Assembly: GCA_934667815.1 (NCBI GenBank)
Contig: CAKUMO010000038.1
Coordinates: forward strand, 1 to 20,434
DNA: 20,434 bases
Direction of reading: 5' to 3'
DNA from: an uncultured Oscillospiraceae bacterium
GTDB lineage: Bacteria; Bacillota; Clostridia; Oscillospirales; Oscillospiraceae
Shown here: positions 1 through 6,244 of the stretch, piece after piece
How positions within the stretch are numbered: the stretch's first letter is position 1
Layout: each line of letters begins with the position of its first letter
The notes under the pieces: generated by a model
What the model was told of the DNA's origin: nothing
What the model saw: only the letters and a program-made list of their open reading frames with translations
The model's database searches: none
Program-made: the position numbers and the translations under genes

Positions 1-95
1 AGATGTTCACCATCGCCGGGCCGGTGCTGGTATTCGGCACGGCCGCCAGCGCGATCTACGGCCTGATCTACTGGCTGTGGACGCAGGTGCTGTAA
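1..95 (+). CDS. C-terminal end of an unidentified membrane protein (5' partial)
   Basis: An open frame enters from the left edge and stops with TAA at 93-95. The visible tail is about 30 residues, reading MFTIAGPVLVFGTAAS and then AIYGLIYWLWTQVL. It is strongly hydrophobic with aromatic residues at the end, as in a last transmembrane helix. The frame fits the following rho-independent terminator, which starts 9 bases after the stop. Too little is present to name a family. The ATG at position 3 is probably internal, because no ribosome binding site can be seen. Confidence 0.55.
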   Translation, partial: MFTIAGPVLVFGTAASAIYGLIYWLWTQVL

Positions 96-103
96 GCCCT
101 GCC

Positions 104-141
104 GGGGCGCCGGGAAATTCCCGCCCGGCGTCCCGTTTTTT
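104..141 (+). terminator. Rho-independent terminator of the upstream gene
   Basis: The arms GGGGCGCCGGG (104-114) and CCCGGCGTCCC (124-134) form an 11-bp stem with one G-T pair. A run of six T follows at 136-141. It sits just after the stop codon at 95. Confidence 0.85.
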
Positions 142-152
142 GGGCTTTTCTA

Positions 153-181
153 TTGAAAACCGGAATCCTTCGTGCTATAAT
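153..181 (+). promoter_or_regulatory. Sigma-A promoter upstream of the panE-like pseudogene
   Basis: TTGAAA at 153-158 and a consensus TATAAT at 176-181 are separated by exactly 17 bases. The next start codon is about 106 bases downstream, so the transcript would have a long leader. Confidence 0.75.
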
Positions 182-231
182 CCGGTTGAATAAAGTATAA
201 GGATCGGCCGCCGGGCGGCTATTTTCGTAAA

Positions 232-256
232 CGCAGGTTAGCGCAAGCTAACCGCG
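232..256 (+). promoter_or_regulatory. Leader hairpin with GCAA tetraloop
   Basis: GGTTAGC (236-242) and GCTAACC (247-253) pair around a GCAA tetraloop. CGC (232-234) and GCG (254-256) extend the stem past one bulged A. There is no T run and the ribosome binding site follows about 18 bases later, so this is a 5' UTR structure and not a terminator. No known riboswitch was recognised. Confidence 0.5.
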
Positions 257-287
257 GGCGTGATCTTGCTTTGGGAGGAAGGAAATC

Positions 288-1015
288 ATGAAAATTCTGG
301 TATTCGGCGTGGGTGTTCTGGGCTGCAATCTTGCAAACAATCTGTTCCACGCAAAGAAAGACACCACGCTGCTGGCACGCGGCGCGTGGGTCGAGGAAAT
401 TCGGAAAACGGTCTGCGAATCAAGCGCAAGCTCTCGCTGCGGCAATCGGTCAGCCGGATTCCGGTCGTGACCGCGCTGGAGCGGGAGGACTGCTGCGACG
501 TGATCTTCGTCGCCGTGCGCTATACGCAGATTGAAACGATCCTCGATGCGCTGATCGGGCAAATTTTTGCGAGTACCAAATATAAAGTTACTTACGAGCC
601 GAACATGGGCGACTATCTTCTGTGCCACGCGGCCTTTGTGCTCCCCGCGGCCTTCGCGTGCTACAAAACGGACGGCAACCTGAAACGGCTCAGGTGCGAC
701 ACGGCCTGTCTGAACCGGCTGATCGACGCCAACATTGAGGGCTACCGCGCCCTCCGCGACGCGGGACACGAGATTCTGCCGGAAAGCGACAAGGAGTTCG
801 AGGGTGCGGCCTACCGCAAGACCTGCCTGCGCTTTTTCAAGCTCCTGTGCGCGACAAGCCTCGGGAAGATCTGCGTCTGCGACCACGCGATGAACGCCAT
901 CGGGGAAATGGACGCGCTGAACCGCGATCTGAAGCGGCTTTTCGATGCACAGGGCGCGGCGTATCCGGTCTGGCAAGAACTGGAAAAGGAAGCAGGAAAG
1001 TACCTGACGAAATAG
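288..1015 (+). pseudogene. Broken ketopantoate reductase-like (PanE/ApbA family) gene
   Basis: The start ATG at 288 follows a strong GGAGGAAGG site. The N-terminus MKILVFGVGVLGCNLANNLF is a Rossmann NAD(P)-binding fold with the GxGxxG-type loop expected for ketopantoate reductases, which reduce 2-dehydropantoate in pantothenate/CoA synthesis. The frame breaks near 405-411, where the run in CGGAAAACGG appears one A short. Downstream the family sequence continues in another frame (GLRIKRKLSLRQS, then DVIFVAVRYTQIETILDALI) to the stop at 1013-1015. A second lesion is implied near 560: the text jumps from ILDALI straight to IFASTKYKVTYEPNMGDYLL. Relatives of about 300 residues carry roughly 75-80 further residues there, including the conserved GNN region. 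The product would be inactive. The homology is clear, but the deletion size is an estimate from memory of the family. Confidence 0.75.
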
Positions 1016-1089
1016 CGCGGACGCTGCGGCGGGGTTTTTGGCGGGTACGCGCCGCACCCAATGTGACAATTTTGACACCGTCGATTCTA

Positions 1090-1118
1090 TTGCATTGCCG
1101 GAAAAAACATGCTATACT
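1090..1118 (+). promoter_or_regulatory. Promoter of the membrane protein-dCMP deaminase operon
   Basis: TTGCAT at 1090-1095 and TATACT at 1113-1118 are 17 bases apart. The operon's first start codon is at 1155. A nearby TTGACA at 1072 has no partner at a workable distance. Confidence 0.6.
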
Positions 1119-1154
1119 AGACTCATCTTTTGATTTGAAAAGTGAGCATGATCT

Positions 1155-1640
1155 ATGCTGCAATGGATGACAACCTCACAGGCGGGACGGCTGCTGCTGA
1201 CCCTCCTGATCTCCGCCGTCCCCGTTATCGAGCTGCGCGGCGGCATTCCCTACGGCATCGCCAAGGGTCTTGACCCGTGGATGGTCTTTGCCGCCAGCGT
1301 CATCGGCAATATGCTGCCCGTGCCGTTCATCCTGCTGTTCATCCGCAAGATTCTGCGCTGGATGAAAAAGCATCCGCGCCTCGGCAAGATCGCCTGCCGT
1401 CTGGAGCAGCGCGCCGCGCGCAAGAGCGAGACCGTGCGCAAGAGCGAGGTCGTCGGGCTGTGCATTCTGGTCGCCATTCCTCTGCCCGGCACGGGCGCGT
1501 GGACGGGCGCACTGGTCGCGGCGCTGATGGAAATGCGGCTCAAGCGCGCGATACCCACGATCTTCGCCGGTGTGCTGATCGCAGGTCTGCTCGTCACGCT
1601 GGCCTCCACGGGCGTGCAGGCGCTGAAATTTCTGATGTAA
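1155..1640 (+). CDS. Small multidrug export family membrane protein (COG2426/PF06695-like)
   Basis: The gene encodes 161 residues. The early segment LLISAVPVIELRGGIPYGIA, with its VIELRGGIP signature, is typical of the COG2426 'small multi-drug export protein' family. A hydrophobic stretch at about 44-64, a basic cytoplasmic loop (about 65-97) and two more membrane segments (about 100-124 and 133-158) follow. The second half has the PLPGTGAWTGALVA motif, a GTG repeat also seen in distantly related membrane families. These proteins sit in the cytoplasmic membrane. The transported substrate is not established and the 'export' name is historical. The start has only a weak AGTGAG-like site. The dCMP deaminase begins 10 bases after its stop, so the two are co-transcribed. 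Confidence 0.85.
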   Translation: MLQWMTTSQAGRLLLTLLISAVPVIELRGGIPYGIAKGLDPWMVFAASVIGNMLPVPFILLFIRKILRWMKKHPRLGKIACRLEQRAARKSETVRKSEVVGLCILVAIPLPGTGAWTGALVAALMEMRLKRAIPTIFAGVLIAGLLVTLASTGVQALKFLM

Positions 1641-1650
1641 GGAGAAAACT

Positions 1651-2136
1651 ATGAAGCGACAGGGCTACATCTCTTGGGACGAGTACTTCATGGGCATCGC
1701 GCTGCTGGCCGCAGAGCGCAGCAAAGACCCGAATACGCAGGTCGGCGCGTGCATCGTCTCGCCGGAGAACATCATCATTTCCACGGGCTACAACGGCCTG
1801 CCCAATGGGTGCAGCGACGACGAGTTTCCGTGGGAGCGCGAGGGCAAGGACACGAAGTATCCCTTCGTCGTTCACGCGGAGCTGAACGCGATTCTGAACG
1901 CGGGCGGGCGCGTGCTGCGCGGCGCACGGCTTTACGTCGCGCTGTTTCCCTGCAACGAATGCGCCAAGGCCATCATCCAGTGCGGCATTTCCGAGATCGT
2001 CTATCTCTCGGACAAGTACAACGGCACGGAGATGAACCTCGCCTCCAAGCGTATGCTCGACGCGGCGGGTGTGAAATATCATCAGCTTCCGACAAGGCTC
2101 GACCGCATCACGCTGGACTTCACCCGCGAGGCGTGA
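1651..2136 (+). CDS. Deoxycytidylate (dCMP) deaminase
   Basis: This 161-residue cytosolic enzyme converts dCMP to dUMP, supplying the thymidylate synthase substrate. The zinc-dependent deaminase signature is complete. VVHAELNAI carries the zinc-binding His75 and catalytic Glu77, and FPCNECAK carries zinc ligands Cys101 and Cys104. The N-terminal SWDEYFMGIALLAAERSKDP and NTQVGACIV segments are typical of ComEB/dCMP deaminases. The length matches the compact bacterial form. A TAAGGAGAAA site precedes the ATG, overlapping the end of the preceding membrane-protein gene, so translation is probably coupled. There is no clear terminator after the stop. The rpsO promoter begins 40 bases later. A gene name is withheld because ComEB competence context is not visible. 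Confidence 0.93.
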   Translation: MKRQGYISWDEYFMGIALLAAERSKDPNTQVGACIVSPENIIISTGYNGLPNGCSDDEFPWEREGKDTKYPFVVHAELNAILNAGGRVLRGARLYVALFPCNECAKAIIQCGISEIVYLSDKYNGTEMNLASKRMLDAAGVKYHQLPTRLDRITLDFTREA

Positions 2137-2175
2137 GGAATTTCCGCAAAGCGCCGGTTTTTCTCAAAATAATTC

Positions 2176-2204
2176 TTTACTTTTTGCCGCTTTTGTGCTA
2201 TGAT
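2176..2204 (+). promoter_or_regulatory. rpsO promoter
   Basis: TTTACT at 2176-2181 and TATGAT at 2199-2204 are 17 bases apart. The structured leader begins within a few bases of the predicted start of transcription. Confidence 0.6.
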
Positions 2205-2210
2205 TTGATA

Positions 2211-2282
2211 GCTGACGGCTGTCAGCAAGTTCCCCGTGCCCAGTTTCGGGAGCAGCCTTCGTAAGCGAAGGATTCCGCCGTC
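2211..2282 (+). promoter_or_regulatory. Structured rpsO mRNA leader, candidate S15 autoregulatory element
   Basis: The leader contains a perfect hairpin GCTGAC/GTCAGC (2211-2216 with 2221-2226, loop GGCT) and a second perfect hairpin CCTTCG/CGAAGG (2256-2261 with 2266-2271, loop TAAG). GACGGC at 2214-2219 is complementary to GCCGTC near 2277-2282, so the first hairpin can be exchanged for a long-range pairing. Ribosomal protein S15 is known to control its own mRNA in several bacteria through unrelated leader structures. That this leader binds S15 is inference. Confidence 0.5.
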
Positions 2283-2327
2283 CCTGACTTAGCCGCGGGA
2301 AAGAATTTTTGAAAGGTGGAAAACATC

Positions 2328-2594
2328 ATGATCCAGAAAGAAAAAAAGACTGCCATTATCGCTGAGTACGCGACCCACGAGGGCGACACCGGTTCCCCCG
2401 AGGTTCAGATTGCCATCCTCACCGCCCGCATCAATGAGCTGAACGAGCATCTGCGCGAGCACAAGCACGACAACCATTCCCGCCGCGGCCTTCTGATGAT
2501 GGTCGGCAAGCGCCGCAGCCTGCTGGACTATCTGGCAAAGAAGGACATCAACCGCTATCGTTCCATCATTGCCAAGCTGGGTATCCGCAAGTAA
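2328..2594 (+). CDS. rpsO: 30S ribosomal protein S15
   Basis: The gene encodes 88 residues, the standard length for bS15/uS15, which binds the central domain of 16S rRNA early in 30S assembly and contributes to a subunit bridge. Family sequence is clear throughout: [18 protein letters not shown], then [19 protein letters not shown], then [11 protein letters not shown]. The start is taken at ATG 2328, 8 bases after AAAGGTGG. An in-frame GTG at 2316 lies inside that ribosome binding site and would add four unlikely residues. It has its own promoter and structured leader, ends at a short hairpin terminator, and is followed by pnp, the conserved bacterial rpsO-pnp order. Confidence 0.97.
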   Translation: MIQKEKKTAIIAEYATHEGDTGSPEVQIAILTARINELNEHLREHKHDNHSRRGLLMMVGKRRSLLDYLAKKDINRYRSIIAKLGIRK

Positions 2595-2605
2595 TATCGG
2601 CACAC

Positions 2606-2632
2606 ATGGGCGGCCCCTCGGTCGCCCATTTT
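2606..2632 (+). terminator. Terminator or attenuator between rpsO and pnp
   Basis: ATGGGCGGCC (2606-2615) and GGTCGCCCAT (2620-2629) form a 10-bp stem with one G-T pair and a four-base loop. Only four T follow (2629-2632). Read-through into pnp is plausible, since no good promoter is visible between the two genes. Confidence 0.65.
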
Positions 2633-2651
2633 CGCAATTCCCCGTCCCCGC

Positions 2652-2725
2652 CGCGGGAGTGCCGTTTAGCAGTTGAAAGCGCCGCTGAGCTTCGGCCGCG
2701 GTTTCAAGTGCTAAAACCTCCCGCG
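2652..2725 (+). promoter_or_regulatory. Very long pnp leader hairpin, probable RNase processing/autocontrol site
   Basis: An outer 8-bp stem CGCGGGAG (2652-2659) with CTCCCGCG (2718-2725) encloses a second long stem. That stem is TTTAGCA (2665-2671) with TGCTAAA (2709-2715), TTGAAA (2673-2678) with TTTCAA (2702-2707), and further pairs up to a small loop near 2688-2692. Only isolated G-G and C-C mismatches interrupt it. It ends 33 bases before the pnp start. In E. coli the pnp leader hairpin is cut by RNase III, and PNPase then represses its own synthesis. An equivalent role here is inferred from position and shape. Confidence 0.6.
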
Positions 2726-2758
2726 TACACCTATTAAATATTAAAACGGAGGTTTCTC

Positions 2759-4888
2759 ATGATTACCAGAAAGCAGTATCCCAATCATCATGTCTTTGAG
2801 ACGACCATCGGCGGCCGTCCCTTCACCGTCGAGACCGGCAAGGTTGCAGAGCTGGCCGATGCCGAGTGCATCTGCCGCTACGGCGATACCGTCGTGCTGA
2901 CCACCGTCACCTGCTCGCCCGACCCCAAGCCCGGCATCGACTACTTCCCCCTGACCATCGAGTTTGAAGAAAGAATGTACGCCGTCGGCCGCATTCCCGG
3001 CAGCTTCAACCGCCGCGAGGGCAAGCCCTCCGAGCGCGGCATCCTCAACAGCCGCATCATCGACCGCCCGATGCGCCCGCTGTTCGACGACGAGCTGCGC
3101 AACGACGTGGTCGTGACCTGCACCGTGCTGGCCAACGACTATGACAACCCCGTCGAGGTCGTCGCCTCTCTGGGCGCGTCCATCTCCGTCGCCTGCTCCG
3201 ATGTCCCCTGGAACGGCCCCATCGCCACCACGAACGTCGCTTATGTCGGCGGCGAATACGTCGTCAACCCCTCCACCGATCAGCGCAACGCCGCTGACTG
3301 CTTCGTGTGCATCGCCTCCACCTTCGAGAAGGTCGTCATGATCGAGACCGAGGCCAAGGAAGCGCCCGAGAACATCGTCTACGAGTGCATCCGCGTCGCC
3401 CACGAGACCAACATGGAAGTCGTCAAGTTCATCAACACCATCGTCGAGACCATCGGCAAGCCGAAGTTCACCTTTGAGAAGGCCGCCGTCAACCACGACC
3501 TGCTGGACGACCTGTGCGCCTACGGCATGGATCAGATCGAGTACGCCCTCGACACCGACGACAAGAACATCCGCGAGGAGCGCCTGACTGCCGCCCGCCG
3601 CGATTTTGCCGAGAAGTTTGCCGAGAAGTACGAGGATTTCGACATCAACATCGACGTCTGCCTGTATAAGATGCAGAAGAAGGTCGTCAAGAAGTGGCTT
3701 CTCGCGGGCAAGCGCGTGGACGGCCGCCAGATGGACGAGATTCGCCCGCTCGACGCCGAGGTCGGCGTTCTGCCGCGTGTCCACGGCTCCGGCCTGTTCG
3801 CAAGAGGCCAGACGCAGGTTCTGTCCATCTGCACGCTCAACACCCTCTCCGCCGCGCAGAAGCTCGACACCATCTATCAGGAGGACACCAAGCGTTATAT
3901 CCACCATTATAACTTCCCGTCCTTCTCCACCGGCGAGGCCAGAGCCGCCCGCTCCACCTCCCGCCGCGAGATCGGCCACGGCTCTCTGGCCGAAAAGGCG
4001 CTCGTGCCCGTGCTGCCCAGCGTCGAGGAATTCCCCTATGCCATCCGCGTCGTGTCCGAGGTTCTGTCCTCCAACGGCTCCACGTCCCAAGGCTCCATCT
4101 GCGGCTCCACGCTGGCACTGATGGACGCGGGCGTGCCCATCAAGCGCCCGGTCGCGGGCATCTCCTGCGGCCTGATCTCCGATCAGGAGACCGGCGAATG
4201 GCGCACCTTCACCGACATTCAGGGCGTCGAGGACTTCCACGGCGAGATGGACTTCAAGGTCGCCGGCACCACCGAGGGCGTCACCGCCATCCAGATGGAT
4301 CTGAAGAACAAGGGTCTGACCATGGAAATCATCGCCGATGCGCTGGAGCGCTGCCGCAAGGCCCGCCTCGAGATTCTCGAGAAGGTCATGCTGCCGTGCA
4401 TCTCCGAGCCGCGTCCCGACGTTTCCGAGTTCGCGCCCAAGATGATCTCCATGAAGATTCCCGTCGATAAGATCCGCGAGGTCATCGGCTCCGGCGGCAA
4501 GACCATCCAGAAGATCTGCACGGACACCGGCGCCAAGGTCGATATCGACGATGACGGCAACGTGTTCATCGCCGCGGTCGATCCCGCTGCGGGCTACGCC
4601 GCCAAGAAGATGATAGACGACATCTGCTTCGTGCCCGAGGTCGGCGCACTGTACTACGGCAAGGTCGTGCGCATCCTGCCCATCGGCGCATTCGTCGAGA
4701 TCGCTCCGGGTCACGACGGCATGGTGCACATCTCCAAGCTCGAGAACCGCCGCGTCGAGAAGGTCGAGGACGTGCTGAACGTCGGCGACATGACGTGGGT
4801 CAAGTTCATGGGCTTCGACGAGAAGGGCCGCGCAAACTTCAGCCGCAAGGACGCGCTGAAGGAGCTTGCAGAGTCCGAGAAGAAGTAA
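2759..4888 (+). CDS. pnp: Polyribonucleotide nucleotidyltransferase (PNPase)
   Basis: This 709-residue protein has the usual PNPase length. PNPase degrades RNA 3' to 5' using phosphate, releases nucleoside diphosphates, and can add tails in reverse. It is cytosolic and trimeric. Domains in order are: a first RNase PH core (about 10-230, with GRIPGSFNRREGKPSERG), an all-helical linker, a catalytic second RNase PH core (about 320-550) with RTFTDIQGVEDFHGEMDF and a conserved DFKVAGT, a KH domain (about 560-615, loop VIGSGGKTI) and an S1 domain (about 625-695, GALYYGKVVRILPIGAFVEI). The position usually occupied by Asp in the GDMDF motif is Glu here (GEMDF). The flanking Asp residues that coordinate the metal remain. 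The start ATG follows CGGAGG. It lies downstream of rpsO, behind its own long leader hairpin, and ends at a strong terminator. Confidence 0.98.
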   Translation: MITRKQYPNHHVFETTIGGRPFTVETGKVAELADAECICRYGDTVVLTTVTCSPDPKPGIDYFPLTIEFEERMYAVGRIPGSFNRREGKPSERGILNSRIIDRPMRPLFDDELRNDVVVTCTVLANDYDNPVEVVASLGASISVACSDVPWNGPIATTNVAYVGGEYVVNPSTDQRNAADCFVCIASTFEKVVMIETEAKEAPENIVYECIRVAHETNMEVVKFINTIVETIGKPKFTFEKAAVNHDLLDDLCAYGMDQIEYALDTDDKNIREERLTAARRDFAEKFAEKYEDFDINIDVCLYKMQKKVVKKWLLAGKRVDGRQMDEIRPLDAEVGVLPRVHGSGLFARGQTQVLSICTLNTLSAAQKLDTIYQEDTKRYIHHYNFPSFSTGEARAARSTSRREIGHGSLAEKALVPVLPSVEEFPYAIRVVSEVLSSNGSTSQGSICGSTLALMDAGVPIKRPVAGISCGLISDQETGEWRTFTDIQGVEDFHGEMDFKVAGTTEGVTAIQMDLKNKGLTMEIIADALERCRKARLEILEKVMLPCISEPRPDVSEFAPKMISMKIPVDKIREVIGSGGKTIQKICTDTGAKVDIDDDGNVFIAAVDPAAGYAAKKMIDDICFVPEVGALYYGKVVRILPIGAFVEIAPGHDGMVHISKLENRRVEKVEDVLNVGDMTWVKFMGFDEKGRANFSRKDALKELAESEKK

Positions 4889-4898
4889 GTAAAAATTT

Positions 4899-4929
4899 AC
4901 CGGCGTCAGTCAAAGACTGACGCCGGTTT
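4899..4929. terminator. Bidirectional terminator between pnp and the XRE regulator
   Basis: ACCGGCGTCAGTC (4899-4911) and GACTGACGCCGGT (4915-4927) form a perfect 13-bp stem with an AAA loop. AAAAATTT lies before it and TTTGCTTT after it, so it can serve both convergent genes. Confidence 0.88.
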
Positions 4930-4956
4930 GCTTTCGCAAATATAAATAATAAGGCG

Positions 4957-5262
4957 CTACATTTTCTCGAGCAAGGCAAGGATGACCGTCTGCTGCTCCT
5001 CGTTCAGCCGCGCCCAGCGTGCAAGCAGCGCCCGCTGATGCTCCGTCAGCGTGACCGCCTCGCCGCCCTCGGCAAAAAGCTGCGACAGCGTGATCCCGAA
5101 AGCCACGCAAATCTTTTCCAACGACGGCACGGAGGGCACCATATTCTTGCGGTACCACGAGGAAATCGTGGACTGCGGCAGGCCGGCGCGTTCGGCAAGC
5201 TGGTATTCCGACCATCCGCGCATTGTCCGATATTCCAGAATCGTCGTCAAAATGTCCTTCAC
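4957..5262 (-). CDS. XRE-family (Cro/cI-type) helix-turn-helix regulator
   Basis: The gene encodes 101 residues from the chosen GTG start. The N-terminal part is a Cro/cI-type HTH: MRGWSEYQLAERAGLPQSTI followed by SSWYRKNMVPSVPSLEKICV. The helix-turn-helix is about 18-40, and AFGITLSQLF closes the domain. The C-terminal segment (TEHQRALLARWARLNEEQQT) is helical and could mediate dimerisation. GTG at 5262 is chosen because AAGGAG lies about 10 bases upstream. The TTG at 5271 touches that site and would be too close. It is divergent from the Cys-rich small gene, with a dyad operator candidate between the two. That geometry suggests it controls itself and its neighbour. It is a DNA-binding repressor by family. 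The target and effector are unknown. Confidence 0.88.
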   Translation of the reverse strand: MKDILTTILEYRTMRGWSEYQLAERAGLPQSTISSWYRKNMVPSVPSLEKICVAFGITLSQLFAEGGEAVTLTEHQRALLARWARLNEEQQTVILALLEKM

Positions 5263-5291
5263 GGCAGCCAAGCTCCTTGTGTTTTTCGTTA

Positions 5292-5297
5292 ATTATA
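5292..5297 (-). promoter_or_regulatory. -10 element of the XRE gene promoter
   Basis: On the reverse strand the bases 5297-5292 read TATAAT, about 30 bases upstream of the GTG start. The -35 region at 17-base spacing is a poor match (TAAATT), consistent with a regulated promoter. Confidence 0.5.
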
Positions 5298-5298
5298 C

Positions 5299-5315
5299 TG
5301 CGACAGAATGTTGCA
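5299..5315. promoter_or_regulatory. Candidate XRE operator (inverted repeat)
   Basis: TGCGACA (5299-5305) and TGTTGCA (5309-5315) form an inverted repeat with 6 of 7 matches around GAA. It abuts the -10 box of the XRE gene and overlaps the -35 box of the divergent small gene. A dimer bound here could block both promoters. Confidence 0.5.
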
Positions 5316-5339
5316 ATTTAATCATTTTTATCGTATAAT
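5311..5339 (+). promoter_or_regulatory. Promoter of the 51-residue Cys-rich protein gene
   Basis: TTGCAA at 5311-5316 and a consensus TATAAT at 5334-5339 are exactly 17 bases apart, 34 bases before the ATG at 5373. Confidence 0.75.
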
Positions 5340-5372
5340 AATTACGAGGAACACAATTTCAGGAGGCCAATC

Positions 5373-5528
5373 ATGGAAGAAACGCTTACCCCAAGTCCCC
5401 ACGGTATGCAGTGCCGCTGCAACGGCGCGAACGATCCCTGCGAGCTTGCCTGTGACGAATGCGACTTTTATTTGCTCTGCTTTCCGGACTGGCGCAGCAG
5501 CTTCGACCAAACCGAAAGTACCGCATAA
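5373..5528 (+). CDS. Small cysteine-rich protein, 51 residues, unknown function
   Basis: The family was not recognised. ATG at 5373 follows an excellent AGGAGG site, and the frame runs to TAA at 5526-5528. The protein has six cysteines at residues 14, 16, 23, 27, 30 and 36, spaced C-x-C-x6-C-x3-C-x2-C-x5-C, in the segment GMQCRCNGANDPCELACDEC followed by DFYLLCF. There is no signal peptide, so the cluster more likely binds a metal (zinc or iron-sulfur) in the cytoplasm than forms disulfides. A consensus promoter, a strong ribosome binding site and a facing XRE repressor with a shared operator candidate argue that this is a real gene despite its size. A second small gene (5623) follows with its own promoter. 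Confidence 0.7.
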   Translation: MEETLTPSPHGMQCRCNGANDPCELACDECDFYLLCFPDWRSSFDQTESTA

Positions 5529-5565
5529 CCACGCCGGTATTTCGCATTTTCTCCCTTTTGCCCAT

Positions 5566-5595
5566 TTGCATCCGGGCGGCGGTTCGTGGTATACT
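5566..5595 (+). promoter_or_regulatory. Promoter of the 73-residue protein gene
   Basis: TTGCAT at 5566-5571 and TATACT at 5590-5595 are 18 bases apart. Both hexamers are identical to those of the promoter at 1090-1118. Confidence 0.6.
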
Positions 5596-5622
5596 AAGAA
5601 AAACAGGAAAGGGGCGCTTGCC

Positions 5623-5844
5623 ATGAACGAATACGAAGTCCTCATTGAGACCGTCAATCCCTGCGGCGGCGAGGCGCACGCCAACAAGGAATTTCTGGAA
5701 ATCGAGACCGAAAGCCCGGAGGCCTACGTCGCGCAGAACGCGCGGTATCCGGTGCTCGATGCCGGAAAGAACAGCGCGGGCGACACCGTCATCACCACCG
5801 GCGACGGCCACGGCTCCATCGTGCGCTATACGTTTACAGAGTGA
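5623..5844 (+). CDS. Hypothetical protein, 73 residues
   Basis: The function was not recognised. The product is a small acidic soluble protein with no signal peptide or membrane segment. MNEYEVLIETVNPCGGEAHA opens with a likely beta strand, and the end DTVITTGDGHGSIVRYTFTE also looks like strands around a glycine-rich turn. This suggests a compact alpha/beta or beta fold. ATG at 5623 follows GGAAAGGGG at a normal distance. It has its own promoter and its own terminator, so it is a monocistronic unit. It is not obviously linked to the Cys-rich gene upstream. Confidence 0.75.
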   Translation: MNEYEVLIETVNPCGGEAHANKEFLEIETESPEAYVAQNARYPVLDAGKNSAGDTVITTGDGHGSIVRYTFTE

Positions 5845-5855
5845 GCAAATCTGAC

Positions 5856-5891
5856 AAGCGTCCCGCGATGCGGGGCGCTTTTGATTTTTGT
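5856..5891 (+). terminator. Rho-independent terminator after the 73-residue protein gene
   Basis: AAGCGTCCCGC (5856-5866) and GCGGGGCGCTT (5870-5880) form an 11-bp stem with one G-T pair and a GAT loop. It is followed by a T-rich tail (TTGATTTTTG). Confidence 0.85.
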
Positions 5892-6244
5892 CAGCATAAA
5901 ACGTCAAGGCAAAGCAATCTCACAAGCGCGGGGGCAGACAGGAGAATTTCGGCCCGAATCCGCGCAAAATTATGCTTTTGTGCAAATTATCCAAAAATCG
6001 GCAGCAAATTTTGGCAGCCGAAGTATCCTTTGGGGGAATCCGAGTATCCTTTTCATACTATTTTCCGGGGCAATTTTCGGATAAAATATATATGGTGAGA
6101 ATATCCCGTGCAGGCGGCGCGTTCGGGTCAGCTAATTCTACGACACGTTATATTTTATTTTGATCTTTTTCTTTTCTTCTCCTTCCATTCCATCCTCGCG
6201 CCGGGCCGGCTGCGGCCGGTCTCGGCCGAAGGGGGAAATTTTCG
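5892..6244. other. Non-coding, partly AT-rich gap before the kinase operon
   Basis: No convincing gene was found in about 350 bases: the open frames here lack ribosome binding sites and family sequence. Visible features are a near-repeat, CCGAAGTATCCTTT at 6018-6031 and CCGAGTATCCTTT at 6040-6052 (22 bases apart), an AT-rich stretch around 6080-6095, and a pyrimidine tract at about 6160-6195. The repeat could be a regulator site for the downstream operon or may be chance. Confidence 0.5.
6018..6052 (+). repeat. Pair of direct repeats (CCGA[A]GTATCCTTT)
   Basis: Two copies of CCGA-GTATCCTTT start at 6018 and 6040, differing by one inserted A. The 22-base period is about two helical turns, so both copies face nearly the same side of the DNA. 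They lie some 190 bases upstream of the kinase promoter. Confidence 0.4.

Noticed and set aside
1072..1077. A consensus TTGACA as the -35 box for the 1155 gene
   Set aside because: It is 35 bases from the TATACT box, far too distant. TTGCAT at 1090 has correct spacing.
2316..2327. An upstream GTG start for rpsO
   Set aside because: The GTG is within the AAAGGTGG ribosome binding site. ATG 2328 gives the standard 88-residue S15.
2741..4729. A 662-codon reverse-strand open frame across pnp
   Set aside because: It is an antisense shadow of pnp with biased Asp/Ala/Gly/Leu composition and no motifs.
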